IMG/VR virus record: IMGVR_UViG_3300021246_000107
Coordinates: 1 to 52,961 of that record
DNA length: 52,961 nt
Strand: one strand, 5' to 3'
Origin: a virus
This document shows, one piece after another, positions 39,783-47,659 of the stretch. A program made the translations under genes and the position numbers. Within the stretch, counting starts at the first letter, position 1. Every line of letters starts with the position of its first letter. The notes beneath the pieces were generated by a model. It was not told the origin of the DNA. It searched no databases and saw only the letters and a list, made by a program, of their open reading frames with translations.

Positions 39783-40301
39783 GTGACAACCATCAAGTTC
39801 AGTTACAGGGATGCAAAGGGCGACTTGAGTCAGCGCGAGCTGATCCAATGGTCAGAGAACTCGCTCTACATTCAGGGAAGGTCTGCTACTGACCCATTCC
39901 CAAAAACCTTCAGGAAAGACCGCATAGTTGAAGTTCACTTTGGTGCCGAGCTGCTGCTGAATGACGCCGCGCCACCAGCTCCAACCTTGCTGCCAAAACC
40001 ACGTCCAGCGGCCATAGCCGGATCGGGCGCTCCTCCCCACCATCCACAACCAAAGGTACCGCCCGGCGGCATTAACCAAATTCTCTTCACTGGTTTCGCG
40101 GCTGCACACCGGGCTGAGCTTGAGCAAAAGGCGCTGGATTCAGGGCTCAAGGTTATGAGTACGCCTGGCAAAACGCTGACTTTTCTCTGCTATGGCGATA
40201 ACGCCGGCCCTACTAAGGTTGCGAAAGCACAGGAGGCCGGAGCCTTCATCATTGATGCTGAGCAGTTTTTGAGTTTGATAATAACTGGTGAGATGCCTTA
40301 G
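39783..40301 (+). CDS. BRCT-domain protein with N-terminal WYL-like segment, lysogenic position
   Basis: About 172 residues starting at GTG 39783, with GGGGG ten bases upstream. The N-terminal strands (IKFSYRDAKGDLSQREL, FPKTFRKDRIVEVHF) resemble a WYL-type fold. A Pro-rich linker is followed by a BRCT-like domain (NQILFTGFAAAHRAELEQKA, LCYGDNAGPTKVAKAQEAG, IIDAEQFLSLI). BRCT domains bind DNA ends or phosphopeptides. It is the last gene before a strong terminator in the CI transcript, so it is expected in the lysogen. Function not known. Confidence 0.75.
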   Translation: MTTIKFSYRDAKGDLSQRELIQWSENSLYIQGRSATDPFPKTFRKDRIVEVHFGAELLLNDAAPPAPTLLPKPRPAAIAGSGAPPHHPQPKVPPGGINQILFTGFAAAHRAELEQKALDSGLKVMSTPGKTLTFLCYGDNAGPTKVAKAQEAGAFIIDAEQFLSLIITGEMP

Positions 40302-40364
40302 CTGGGATGGTGGCGGGATTACACACTGAAAACTCCGGAGGATCGGCAGCTCCGCTGTACAGAG

Positions 40365-40388
40365 AGCCCGCCATCGAGCGGGCTTTTT
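40365..40388 (+). terminator. Terminator of the CI operon
   Basis: AGCCCGC, loop CATCGA, GCGGGCT followed by TTTT. It ends the CI, 39493 and BRCT transcript and is convergent with the DUF1654 gene. Confidence 0.85.
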
Positions 40389-40396
40389 GTTGTCCA

Positions 40397-40708
40397 TCAG
40401 AAAGGCGCCGGATCTTCTTCCTGCTCAAGTTCAACCTCCCCCCTCCCCGCCGTCTCCACCTCCTGCGGCTCCCATCTCACCGTCACGCTGCCGTCGTCAT
40501 TAAGCGTCAACTCAAGCTCGTCCGTGTCGGCAATCACGCCCAAAACCTCCTCCCACTCTCTATCTCCATCCGCGTCTAAGCGATGGATCCTCACCCAGCG
40601 CTGAGTCTGTGCCAAGGGATGATTGATCATTGCCGAAACGCGCAATCCCAGTCGCTCCACACCAGCCATCTCTTGCCGAACGGCCGGTTCCAGATGCTTC
40701 TTTGTCAT
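40397..40708 (-). CDS. DUF1654 protein, SOS-regulated
   Basis: A 103-residue protein. GVERLGLRVSAMINHPLAQT and VLGVIADTDELELTLNDDGS, with RW at the end of the domain, are the DUF1654 signature found in Pseudomonas genomes and phages. The acidic tail (VELEQEEDPAPF) is also typical. Twenty-one bases upstream of the ATG is a perfect LexA box, so the gene is induced by DNA damage. Its molecular role is not known to me. Confidence 0.88.
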   Translation of the reverse strand: MTKKHLEPAVRQEMAGVERLGLRVSAMINHPLAQTQRWVRIHRLDADGDREWEEVLGVIADTDELELTLNDDGSVTVRWEPQEVETAGRGEVELEQEEDPAPF

Positions 40709-40729
40709 GATTTCCCGCCTTCATTATTG

Positions 40730-40745
40730 CTGTATATGCATACAG
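40730..40745. promoter_or_regulatory. LexA (SOS) box before DUF1654
   Basis: CTGTATATGCATACAG, a perfect 16-bp CTGT-N8-ACAG palindrome, 21 bases before the DUF1654 start. It has the same form as the box at 4688-4703. Confidence 0.88.
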
Positions 40746-40816
40746 CTCAGCAAAATCATATCCCGCGAAATTAGAAACCTTAAGTGAAAGGTCGTGTGCT
40801 AATTGACACAATCAAA

Positions 40817-40858
40817 ATCACGTTTCGTGTTGACTAATAAAACACAATACGTGATAGT
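40817..40858 (+). promoter_or_regulatory. Second operator pair with rightward promoter (OL/PL-like)
   Basis: ATCACGTTTCGTGTT (40817-40831) and AACACAATACGTGAT (40841-40855) match the operator pattern of the CI/Cro intergenic region; centres are 24 bases apart. A rightward promoter, -35 TTGACT (40830-40835) and -10 GATAGT (40853-40858) with a 17-base spacer, overlaps the second site, so bound repressor would block it. The 320 bases from here to 41179 hold no gene that I can support and probably form the leader of the right operon. Confidence 0.7.
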
Positions 40859-41179
40859 TCGCCCATCGCATCAACACACCTACTGCGAAGGGCCTCCCGC
40901 CCGCCGCTCTTTGGTTTCACCCCTTGCCGGATCACTACCGGCCCAGATCCAAGGCAGCGATGAACCGGCCTAAACGGTTCAGAGGGTTGGCAACTGACCC
41001 GGGCGTGCAGCGTAAAGCGCCAAGAACAGTTATCCAGCGGGAGAACAAGCCGAAAGGCCCGCGGCTGGGAGAACATTTGATTCAAGCCGGTGACCGACGC
41101 CAGTCGCGGGTCACGGAGGAAGTTTTCACTGATGCACCTGGTTACCCGGGTGCATTGGGAAAACAACCGGAGCATGAGC

Positions 41180-41377
41180 ATGGACAAAGTCATCCACATC
41201 ACTCTGCGCGGCGAAATGCAGGTATTTGCCGATGAGAGCCTGGACGCCTGCATCCAGGAGGCAAACAAACTCAACGCTGAGCGTGGATACACCAGCGGCG
41301 TTCGCGTCGTTGAGTGCGAAGACGGTCATCGAATGACGGCGGCGGACTGCAAGGCTGCTGCCCGATCTTCGCTATGA
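41180..41377 (+). CDS. Small early protein, first gene of right operon
   Basis: A 65-residue protein from ATG 41180 with GGAG eight bases upstream. Strand-strand-helix order (DKVIHITLRGEMQVFADESL, DACIQEANKLNAERGYTSG) followed by a Cys-containing helix. No family recognised. It begins about 320 bases after the PL-like promoter. Confidence 0.6.
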   Translation: MDKVIHITLRGEMQVFADESLDACIQEANKLNAERGYTSGVRVVECEDGHRMTAADCKAAARSSL

Positions 41378-41405
41378 GCGCGCGTCGAGCTATCAACAAG
41401 CGTGT

Positions 41406-41921
41406 TCAGATGGTGCGCTTGCTTTCATGGACATCTCGAAGTGCAAGCCACGCCAAGTAGAAGCCCCCCGTGCGTCCGCAGAACAAGCCGACCGTAAACC
41501 CTGATGCGGCACCAGCAAGGGCGAGCATTTCCACAGTGGCCGAGAATTCTGGATGCACGGCAGCTTGATAACCGATGAAGTATTTCACGGCAAAAAAGAG
41601 AAGCGAGATACCAAGAACTTTCCATGTCCCAGGAACGATCAGGTGCTTGCCCTCCTCGTCCAAAGTCAGTCCGCGTCGAGGAAATAGCGCAAATGCGACT
41701 AAGCCACCTAAAAGCATTCCCGTGAACCAACTGCCCACGGTCAACCCAACGCTGTCCGCGTAGCTGAGAGAAAGGAGTGACCAGACCACCAAAACAACCG
41801 GTGTAATGATCAGCGACCGCTGACTTTCACGACTGGTTTTCCGGGCACTAAAACCGTAGTAGCAGACTAAGAGAAATGCGCCGTAAACCCAGAGTGGCGT
41901 GCCTTCCAGAGCATCGAGCAT
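41406..41921 (-). CDS. Polytopic membrane protein, minus-strand insertion in right arm
   Basis: A 171-residue protein with about five hydrophobic helices (for example LWVYGAFLLVCYYGF, VGSWFTGMLLGGLVAFALF, VLGISLLFFAVKYFIGY and MLALAGAASGFTVGLFCG). It has short soluble loops and no enzyme motif. It is encoded against the rightward early operon, with GGAAG before ATG 41921. It is the first of six minus-strand genes interleaved in this arm. Function unknown. Confidence 0.65.
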   Translation of the reverse strand: MLDALEGTPLWVYGAFLLVCYYGFSARKTSRESQRSLIITPVVLVVWSLLSLSYADSVGLTVGSWFTGMLLGGLVAFALFPRRGLTLDEEGKHLIVPGTWKVLGISLLFFAVKYFIGYQAAVHPEFSATVEMLALAGAASGFTVGLFCGRTGGFYLAWLALRDVHESKRTI

Positions 41922-42014
41922 TGTTCAGCTTCCCTGCCAAAGTTTGTGGTCGGATGCTGGCATAGCCTCGTAGATGTTGCCACTTATTTCAAACAAGACG
42001 AGCGCCCTCAAGAG

Positions 42015-42126
42015 GCTGCATCGGAATGTCGGCGGGTCATGAAAAAAGCTGAGCTGGATTGGCGAGCAATGCGATACACCCGGACGCAGCCAATCGTCAC
42101 AGTCAGGACCGACATTCCAATGCAGC
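42015..42126. repeat. Nested inverted repeats, possible structured RNA
   Basis: An outer pair of 18-base arms (42015-42032 and 42109-42126) differs at only one position as inverted copies of GCTGCATYGGAATGTCGG. An inner pair, GATTGGC and GCCAATC, is perfect. The segment is in the 499-base gap between the genes ending at 41921 and starting at 42421; I see no well-supported gene in that gap. A 31-codon frame at 42040 runs through the structure and may be fortuitous. Confidence 0.5.
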
Positions 42127-42420
42127 TTCGATAGGTGGCCACTGCCGGAAGGCTTCGCCCATCACCCTAACAGGCAGCGGAAAGCAGGGCCGACGATGTC
42201 ACCGCGCATCAGCCGAAAGGCAGGCTCAACCCAAATGAAGAAGATCATCGCAGGCGAGTCCGAGGGCATAGCTGACCAGACTCGACACATCCCGGGCAGT
42301 GCCGGGCGCCTGCACCCTTCCCCACCTCTATTACGTCAGCACTCCTCCCCCGCGCCCAACGGCAACCAGCAGGCGGTCAGATTGCTGACAAATAAATGCA
42401 ACCCACCATAAGGAATCGTG

Positions 42421-42783
42421 ATGAACCAAACCATTTGCCAAAAACAAGCGGTCCTGCAGGCGTTGCGGGATCGGTTTGCACTGTCCACCTCGGAGATGTA
42501 CGTGATGATCGGTCGCGAAGAGCCAGTAAAGGTGCCCCGCTTCAACGTGTTGCCGCTCGGCAAGAACACGTTCGACGTTATCGAGCGGTCCACTGGCCGC
42601 TCCCGCGGTGCACGCCTGGGCCACGACTGCGCCTGCCAGTACGCAGAGGAGCTTGAACACATCGCGGACTTCACTGACGCGGTGAAATCCACATCGAAGC
42701 GCTTCGGGGTCCGCCTTCTTCGCTGGGCGATCGGCTTCGTAACGCTGCTGGCGGTGTTCGCCTACTACGGTGCGCAGCAATGA
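42421..42783 (+). CDS. Early phage protein with C-terminal membrane helix
   Basis: A 120-residue protein. ATG 42421 with AAGGA upstream is preferred to GTG 42418. The N-terminal soluble part (QKQAVLQALRDRFALSTSEM, NVLPLGKNTFDVIERSTGRS) has two cysteines (HDCACQYAEEL) and ends in a single C-terminal hydrophobic helix (RWAIGFVTLLAVFAYYG). A tail-anchored inner-membrane protein is likely. No family recognised. Confidence 0.65.
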   Translation: MNQTICQKQAVLQALRDRFALSTSEMYVMIGREEPVKVPRFNVLPLGKNTFDVIERSTGRSRGARLGHDCACQYAEELEHIADFTDAVKSTSKRFGVRLLRWAIGFVTLLAVFAYYGAQQ

Positions 42784-43019
42784 TCGGCGTACCAATGCCC
42801 AACCCTCGAAACTCGATCATCACAAACCTGAAACAACAGTTTGACCATCTCCTAGCTGCCTCCGACAATCTCCGCGCCTTCCATATCGACAACGACGCCA
42901 GCGGAATCATGGACCGAGTCCAAGGTTTCATGTGGATCAAAGGTCAAGATGTGGCACGCCAACATGTTCTGCCATGTACTCGAGGTGGTCGGCCAACAGT
43001 TCTGATAATTAGATTTTAA
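42780..43019 (+). CDS. Early phage protein, possibly altered 3' end
   Basis: A 79-residue frame that starts on the stop codon of the previous gene (ATGA). Residues 1-50 (NSIITNLKQQFDHLLAASDN, LRAFHIDNDASGIMDRVQGF) look like a real helical protein, but the last 25 residues become basic and unstructured, just before an AT-rich insertion. The original C-terminus may have been replaced. Function unknown. Confidence 0.5.
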   Translation: MIGVPMPNPRNSIITNLKQQFDHLLAASDNLRAFHIDNDASGIMDRVQGFMWIKGQDVARQHVLPCTRGGRPTVLIIRF

Positions 43020-43184
43020 ACGCGACGATTGCATTGATAACGCTAGAGGAAAATCTATGGCGACTCATGCTTTTGATGGATGGGTGTGAGGAAAAACTTC
43101 TGAGCAAGGGGGCATGATCGCGCCCCCAATTGCGCCGCCTATAAAACAAGAAAAACAAAACCTCTAACTACAAATAAACATTAT

Positions 43185-43625
43185 TCATTGATCAGTTTTG
43201 GCGCGTGAATTAGACCTTCTTTGAGAACTCCTAGCCGCTACATCCTCCGGAAGCAATGCGGGCTCCAAGGCGGACAATGTATTATTAATTATAGCCATCT
43301 GTGTGCTTTTCAGAGCAGCGTTATATTTCAAAACAACATCAGGATCTGGGTTTTTATTTTTCGAATATTCATCGAGATCAGTAGATAGATGCTGAAACTG
43401 CGATTTCAGCTTTCTTTTTACAAAATTATACCTAACATATCCAACAACAATAGAAAACAAATTATTTAATAGAAGCGCCAGCACTGGAGTAGCGTAAATC
43501 ATTAGATGTTTTGCATCTGAACCCTCGGGGATTTTTTGTACAAAAAACAACATAACTCCACCGATAAGCCCTGCAACGGTATCAGATAGACTAAGAGGAG
43601 TTTTTTTGGCAGACGATTCCGACAT
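43185..43625 (-). CDS. Membrane protein of AT-rich two-gene cassette
   Basis: About 146 residues with AGGAGG before ATG 43625. Two hydrophobic helices near the N-terminus (SDTVAGLIGGVMLFFVQKIP, MIYATPVLALLLNNLFSIVV) lead to a basic, helical cytosolic tail (FVKRKLKSQFQHLSTDLDEY) ending in SRAKTDQ. It follows its partner by 11 bases. The gene is AT-rich and opposite to the operon. Membrane-anchored effectors of this layout occur in phage-exclusion systems, but no specific family is recognised. Confidence 0.65.
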   Translation of the reverse strand: MSESSAKKTPLSLSDTVAGLIGGVMLFFVQKIPEGSDAKHLMIYATPVLALLLNNLFSIVVGYVRYNFVKRKLKSQFQHLSTDLDEYSKNKNPDPDVVLKYNAALKSTQMAIINNTLSALEPALLPEDVAARSSQRRSNSRAKTDQ

Positions 43626-43636
43626 AACGCCTCCTA

Positions 43637-44053
43637 TCAAACCAAAGCTTCTGGAAATTTATCATAGGCATAGTCGTACGCTGACAAAATAGCCGCTATA
43701 TAATTCTTCAAAATCGCTTGGAAATCTTCGTCGCGATAAATGAATCCTTCGCACGATAAATGTATGCCATCTTCTTTAAACCAGCACTTAACTAGCCTGT
43801 AGTTTAAGTTTATATATTGAATAACTGGAAAACGAATATTCGCCTCGTCCTCAGTCGGCTCAGGGACGTGAGCAGCGAATTCCAACATGATAAATTCGGG
43901 GAGTTTAGAATCAAAAGCCAATCTATACGCGTATCCATTTTCGTACTTAAAAAAAATGCAGCTATCAAATACCTTCTCGATAGTCCCGCCATTTTTTAGA
44001 AGCAAAGCTTCATATTTTGTTGACAACCGTCCATCACTATTTACACTCGTCAT
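43637..44053 (-). CDS. Soluble protein of AT-rich two-gene cassette
   Basis: A 138-residue protein rich in aromatic residues. Regular strands (VFDSCIFFKYENGYAYRLAF, VIQYINLNYRLVKCWF) and a C-terminal helix (AILKNYIAAILSAYDYAYDK) suggest a compact alpha/beta fold. No signal peptide or membrane helix. Its stop is 11 bases before the membrane-protein start, so the two are one transcription unit. Together they form a plausible sensor or antitoxin plus membrane effector pair; this is a hypothesis from layout only. Confidence 0.65.
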   Translation of the reverse strand: MTSVNSDGRLSTKYEALLLKNGGTIEKVFDSCIFFKYENGYAYRLAFDSKLPEFIMLEFAAHVPEPTEDEANIRFPVIQYINLNYRLVKCWFKEDGIHLSCEGFIYRDEDFQAILKNYIAAILSAYDYAYDKFPEALV

Positions 44054-44250
44054 CTGCTTTACTCCACATTGAAAAACCTGTGCAAATTATAGGAAAACTT
44101 CAAATAGCTCAAATTTGCCTGATTTTGAGCAGCCAAAAGCCATCCGAAAGCGCACCACGATGTATTTCATGCGCCTAATAGCCCGCATCCAACAACGAAA
44201 ATGTCAAACCTGGTTCGCACTGCCGGCCAGCGGAATAGAAGAGGTAGGCC

Positions 44251-44535
44251 ATGGCCAAATCAGCACAAGAACGGTCGGCCAAGGCTGCGCAAAAGCGGCT
44301 GGCAGTAGCCGAGAAGGAATTGCGGCACAAGGTCAGGCCGGGTATCGAGCAGGCCATGGAGCGTATCCGGCTACGCGGCCAGATGCCGATCATCAGCGAA
44401 GTCCTGCAGATCGCCATTATGAAGATGGACTTGATGGCCGACGGCGATCTGATTGAGCTCTTGCGATATCCACGCCACGAAATCGTGATTAGCGAAAATG
44501 TGGCGTGGGAATTTCAAAATCAGAGCCTGATCTGA
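44251..44535 (+). CDS. Small phage DNA-binding-like protein
   Basis: A 94-residue protein. Its basic N-terminus (KSAQERSAKAAQKRLAVAEK) followed by a helical core and the strand LRYPRHEIVISENVAW is a pattern I associate with Pseudomonas prophages, of ribbon-helix-helix appearance. It is in the direction of the right operon, after a 197-base interval with no other gene. Function unknown. Confidence 0.65.
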   Translation: MAKSAQERSAKAAQKRLAVAEKELRHKVRPGIEQAMERIRLRGQMPIISEVLQIAIMKMDLMADGDLIELLRYPRHEIVISENVAWEFQNQSLI

Positions 44536-44605
44536 GATTCGAAAAAACCAGGCGATGAAATTGTTAGTCCATAAACCATCTGATCGCTCCGTCCCTGAAT
44601 GAACT

Positions 44606-45424
44606 TTACTTATTAGTGTATGCGGCTTCTCTGATTTTTAATGCGAGTTGGTTTTCACCTAGGGACAATACATCTGCATGAGCCACATGTTCAAAGTTCA
44701 GCAGCCGCTGAACATCCAAATTATCAAACAAAGCATACTCATTTGCAAAACGATTGAACTTCCTCCCCTTCTCACTAAGGCAATTGTAAAAAATGAAAAC
44801 TAGCTCATAGTCAGATAACAAAGAGCGCATGACCGCTCCTAAATGTTTTCTTTGCGAAGGATCCACCCCATCAAGAAATCTAAATACAGAATAAAGACTT
44901 CTGAAGTAAAGACCTAAATCCCCCTGATGAGATCTGTATACCTTTTTAAAAGCTTCAACTCCACGAATGATATCTGGCTTGCCTTGAGATTCGGGGCTCA
45001 CAGCGACGTACCGCGCCTGCATTTTTCGCTTCCAATCGCGAAAGCAATCTCGTCCCTGTATCGTATGGGCATCGGGACCACTACGATGCAAATCAAAACC
45101 TTGGACAACTTGCTGCTGAAGAGCAAGCATATTGTAAAACTGTGACTCTGTTTGCTGCTTAGTGTTTTGAATATGGCTTTCCTTTAAATCCTTTCTCTGA
45201 AAATAAAGCGTGATCAGTACACCAGAGAACGCTAAGCCGGAAAAAAGGGCATTCAGGGCGCCAAATGCATCTCCAAATGTCCCACTACGAACCCCCTTTA
45301 AATCAGTAATGTCCTCCGGCGAGGAATAACCCGAGTACAAAAAAAAGTAATAGCCAACATATGCTATTAATACTGCCAATACACCACCAGCAATCATTAT
45401 TTCAGCACTAATTTTTTTCTTCAT
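44606..45424 (-). CDS. Putative phage abortive infection protein (PutAbiC-like)
   Basis: A 272-residue protein from ATG 45424. Two N-terminal membrane helices (MIAGGVLAVLIAYVGYYFFL; FGALNALFSGLAFSGVLITL) are followed by a cytosolic helical domain with the signature QTESQFYNMLALQQQVVQGF, characteristic of PF16872-type putative phage abortive infection proteins. Further typical segments are LGLYFRSLYSVFRFLDG and LLSDYELVFIFYNCLSEKG. The family is named after its link to phage exclusion; activity here is inferred. It lies against the operon and is preceded by a 74-base sequence that recurs 1.4 kb away. Confidence 0.8.
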   Translation of the reverse strand: MKKKISAEIMIAGGVLAVLIAYVGYYFFLYSGYSSPEDITDLKGVRSGTFGDAFGALNALFSGLAFSGVLITLYFQRKDLKESHIQNTKQQTESQFYNMLALQQQVVQGFDLHRSGPDAHTIQGRDCFRDWKRKMQARYVAVSPESQGKPDIIRGVEAFKKVYRSHQGDLGLYFRSLYSVFRFLDGVDPSQRKHLGAVMRSLLSDYELVFIFYNCLSEKGRKFNRFANEYALFDNLDVQRLLNFEHVAHADVLSLGENQLALKIREAAYTNK

Positions 45425-45440
45425 ATACTTATACCCACCT

Positions 45441-45514
45441 GACCCGGCTCCATGCCGGTCACCCGTAATACCCCAACCAAAACCAAATTGCCACCACCGG
45501 CCACGGAGGGCGGC
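45441..45514. repeat. 74-bp dispersed direct repeat, copy A
   Basis: About 66 of 74 bases are the same as in copy B at 46817-46890, in the same orientation. It includes the small hairpin CCGGCTCCATGCCGG and the block TCACCCGTAATACCCC. On the minus strand it is the 5' leader of the PutAbiC-like gene; on the + strand it precedes the YejK gene. Confidence 0.85.
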
Positions 45515-45534
45515 GCCTACCTGAGGTAAACGCA

Positions 45535-46542
45535 ATGCCCATTCTCCACAGCGTAATCCACAAGATCGACAAGAAGCCCGACGGCACCCCGGCTGCTCTG
45601 CACCTGGCCGGCGCCGAGCAGAAAGATAGTGGCGCCCGCGACGATTTGATGAGCCAACTCAACGAAAGCTACAACGCCACGACCGGAAAGTCCTGGGGCT
45701 TCTTCCATGCTGAATCGGGCGCTCACCCTCTGAGCAGCTGGCTTTCCAAATACATGGCGGGCGTAACTAACTTCCTGGCGTTCAGCACCACGGCCGTCGA
45801 ACACCTGACTAAGCTGATGGAAGAGTCGACCCCCACCACCGGTGGGCACGCCCTCTTCTGCCACTACCAGCAAGGCCTGACCGATTACCTGGTTATCGCT
45901 CTGGTTCAGGAAACCGAAGCGGTGACCATGACAGAAGAGCTCGCCCTGATGACGGTGAAGCGCCTGGACCTGGACCATATCCGCCTGGCCGCGCGCATCA
46001 ACATCAGCGAATGGCAGAACAATCCAAAGTCGAAGCAGTACATCTCGTACCTCAAGGGCAAGCAGGGTCGCCGGATCAACGAGTACTTTCGCGACTTCAT
46101 CGGTTGCCAGGAAGGGATCGACGGCCCAGGCGAAACGCGCACACTGCTGAAGGCGTTCAGCGACTTCGTTGAAAGCGAGGATCTGGGCGAGGAATCGGCG
46201 CGGGAGAAGACGAACACCCTGGTCAGCTACTCAATGGCCCAGGCCAAACTGGGCGAGCCAATCACCCTCGACGAGCTTTCGGGGCTGATCGACGAAGACC
46301 AGCCGCGCAGCTTCTACGACTTCATCAAGGCCAAGGACTACGGGATTTCTGAGACCCTGCCGCCGGACAAGAAAACCCTCAACAAATTCCGGCGTTTCAC
46401 CGGCCGGGCCGAGGGCATGTCGATCAGCTTTGAGGCGCACCTTCTGGGGGACAAGATCGAGTTTGACGAAGCTGGTGGCACGCTGACGCTACGAAACTTG
46501 CCGACCCAGCTCACTGATCAGCTCAAGCGCGCAGCGGCCTAA
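45535..46542 (+). CDS. Nucleoid-associated protein, YejK (NdpA) family
   Basis: A 335-residue protein. The N-terminus ([20 protein letters not shown]), [20 protein letters not shown], and [20 protein letters not shown] fit the YejK 37-kDa nucleoid-associated family. ATG 45535 has GAGG upstream. Phages often carry a YejK homologue. It may compact or protect phage DNA or interfere with host nucleoid proteins. It stands between the two copies of the 74-bp repeat. Confidence 0.85.
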   Translation: MPILHSVIHKIDKKPDGTPAALHLAGAEQKDSGARDDLMSQLNESYNATTGKSWGFFHAESGAHPLSSWLSKYMAGVTNFLAFSTTAVEHLTKLMEESTPTTGGHALFCHYQQGLTDYLVIALVQETEAVTMTEELALMTVKRLDLDHIRLAARINISEWQNNPKSKQYISYLKGKQGRRINEYFRDFIGCQEGIDGPGETRTLLKAFSDFVESEDLGEESAREKTNTLVSYSMAQAKLGEPITLDELSGLIDEDQPRSFYDFIKAKDYGISETLPPDKKTLNKFRRFTGRAEGMSISFEAHLLGDKIEFDEAGGTLTLRNLPTQLTDQLKRAAA

Positions 46543-46580
46543 CATTGAGTGTGCGCCGCGCAACAAACCTCCGGCACTCC

Positions 46581-46805
46581 TTAAGCCTTCAAGGGGATCA
46601 GGTCCAGCACCAGCAAGTGCGCACTGTTTATCTCGTCGCAAGCCATTGTGATGTAGGGGTAATCGACCTGACGATAATGGCTGTCACCAAGGATCTGAGC
46701 ATTTGCCTTCTTTACCAGCGAAGTCAAATCAAGTCCGCTTTCACCTGCTGCTGCGATCACTGATACCAGCGCTTGCTGAAGCGCTATTTCCCGTTGCGTA
46801 CTCAT
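46581..46805 (-). CDS. Small helical protein, minus strand
   Basis: A 74-residue protein from ATG 46805, with GGAG five bases upstream. REIALQQALVSVIAAAGESG and LDLTSLVKKANAQILGDSHY are helices; YPYITMACDEINSAHLLVLD follows. No family recognised. Its leader is copy B of the 74-bp repeat, so it probably shares control with the PutAbiC-like gene. It converges with YejK. Confidence 0.6.
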   Translation of the reverse strand: MSTQREIALQQALVSVIAAAGESGLDLTSLVKKANAQILGDSHYRQVDYPYITMACDEINSAHLLVLDLIPLKA

Positions 46806-46816
46806 CATTACTCCTT

Positions 46817-46890
46817 GATCCGGCTCCATGCCGGTCACCCGTAATACCCCAGCCGAAACCAAATTGCCACTAGCGGTACCGGAGGGCGGC
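46817..46890. repeat. 74-bp dispersed direct repeat, copy B
   Basis: Second copy of the sequence at 45441-45514, eight mismatches and no gap by eye. On the minus strand it is the 5' leader of the small gene at 46805. Confidence 0.85.
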
Positions 46891-46902
46891 ACAATCGGCG
46901 AT

Positions 46903-47568
46903 TCATTCGGCCTTTTCGTAAACACCATCTAGTATTTCTTGCATACGAGGTACGAACATCGCCTTGACCTCTTCAACATCTTCAAATTCATTAATCGAGA
47001 GTTCAAGCGCTAAGACCTTGAACGCTGCTACCTTCTTCCGATCCTCGTCAGCCCTTGCTCTGTACGACGCAGCCGCAGTAATGCTGTTCAAAATAGAGCT
47101 ACCATCTGAGCCAGCCTTCTCAGCTGCAGCCAACTTCTCATTGGACTCAAGTCTAAACTCGGAGCTGAAGCTTTCCACAACATTGAGAATAGTCGCCTGA
47201 TAGGCTTGGACTCTAACCCTATTTGCTTCCGACTTTGCATGCAGCAGTTGCTCATCCTGCTTCAGCGCTGCGGCACGCTGAAGCGCCATCAGCTCCGTGA
47301 ACTCCTTTTTTTGAGTCTCCAATATATCGCGCTGCATATACACAGTTTTAAGCACCGCGAGCAACGTTACAAAGGAGACTAGTGGGCCGAATATACCCCC
47401 AATATAACCACCAAAGTTAGACCACTCGCTGGAAGCAACAGCCAAACTACTTCCAAACTGGAATCGATATAAAAGAACTGCGACAAGAACCGCTAGAGCA
47501 ATACCAAATACCGAAAACAATAGAAAACTTAGATACCTATCTCGTGTACTTCGCTCGGTATTTACCAT
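46903..47568 (-). CDS. Membrane-anchored coiled-coil protein (abortive-infection-like layout)
   Basis: A 221-residue protein. Two N-terminal membrane helices (YLSFLLFSVFGIALAVLVAV; GIFGPLVSFVTLLAVLKTVY) with WSNFGGYIGGIFGPL between them are followed by a coiled coil (RDILETQKKEFTELMALQRA) and a helical C-terminus. The FGG(Y/x)IGG...Q(R)D order resembles the N-terminal half of PutAbiC-type proteins, including the one at 44606. No catalytic motif is seen. AT-richer than the neighbours and opposite to the operon. Confidence 0.65.
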   Translation of the reverse strand: MVNTERSTRDRYLSFLLFSVFGIALAVLVAVLLYRFQFGSSLAVASSEWSNFGGYIGGIFGPLVSFVTLLAVLKTVYMQRDILETQKKEFTELMALQRAAALKQDEQLLHAKSEANRVRVQAYQATILNVVESFSSEFRLESNEKLAAAEKAGSDGSSILNSITAAASYRARADEDRKKVAAFKVLALELSINEFEDVEEVKAMFVPRMQEILDGVYEKAE

Positions 47569-47659
47569 GCACTTCTTTCCCTAGAAATATTTTGATCAAT
47601 CTTCCTCTAATTTAACGAATCACGCCAGCCGGCGAGGCAATCGGCTGCCTGGAGCAATT

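Noticed and set aside
40924-41235. 103-codon + frame between PL and the first right-operon gene
   Set aside because: Basic, low-complexity sequence with no good ribosome site, overlapping a better-supported gene; probably untranslated leader.
42040-42134. 31-codon frame in the nested inverted repeat
   Set aside because: It is short, has a poor ribosome site, and its sequence is constrained by the repeat arms.
42135-42420. 71-codon + frame (42196-42411)
   Set aside because: Proline-rich C-terminus and no Shine-Dalgarno; nothing else was seen in this stretch.
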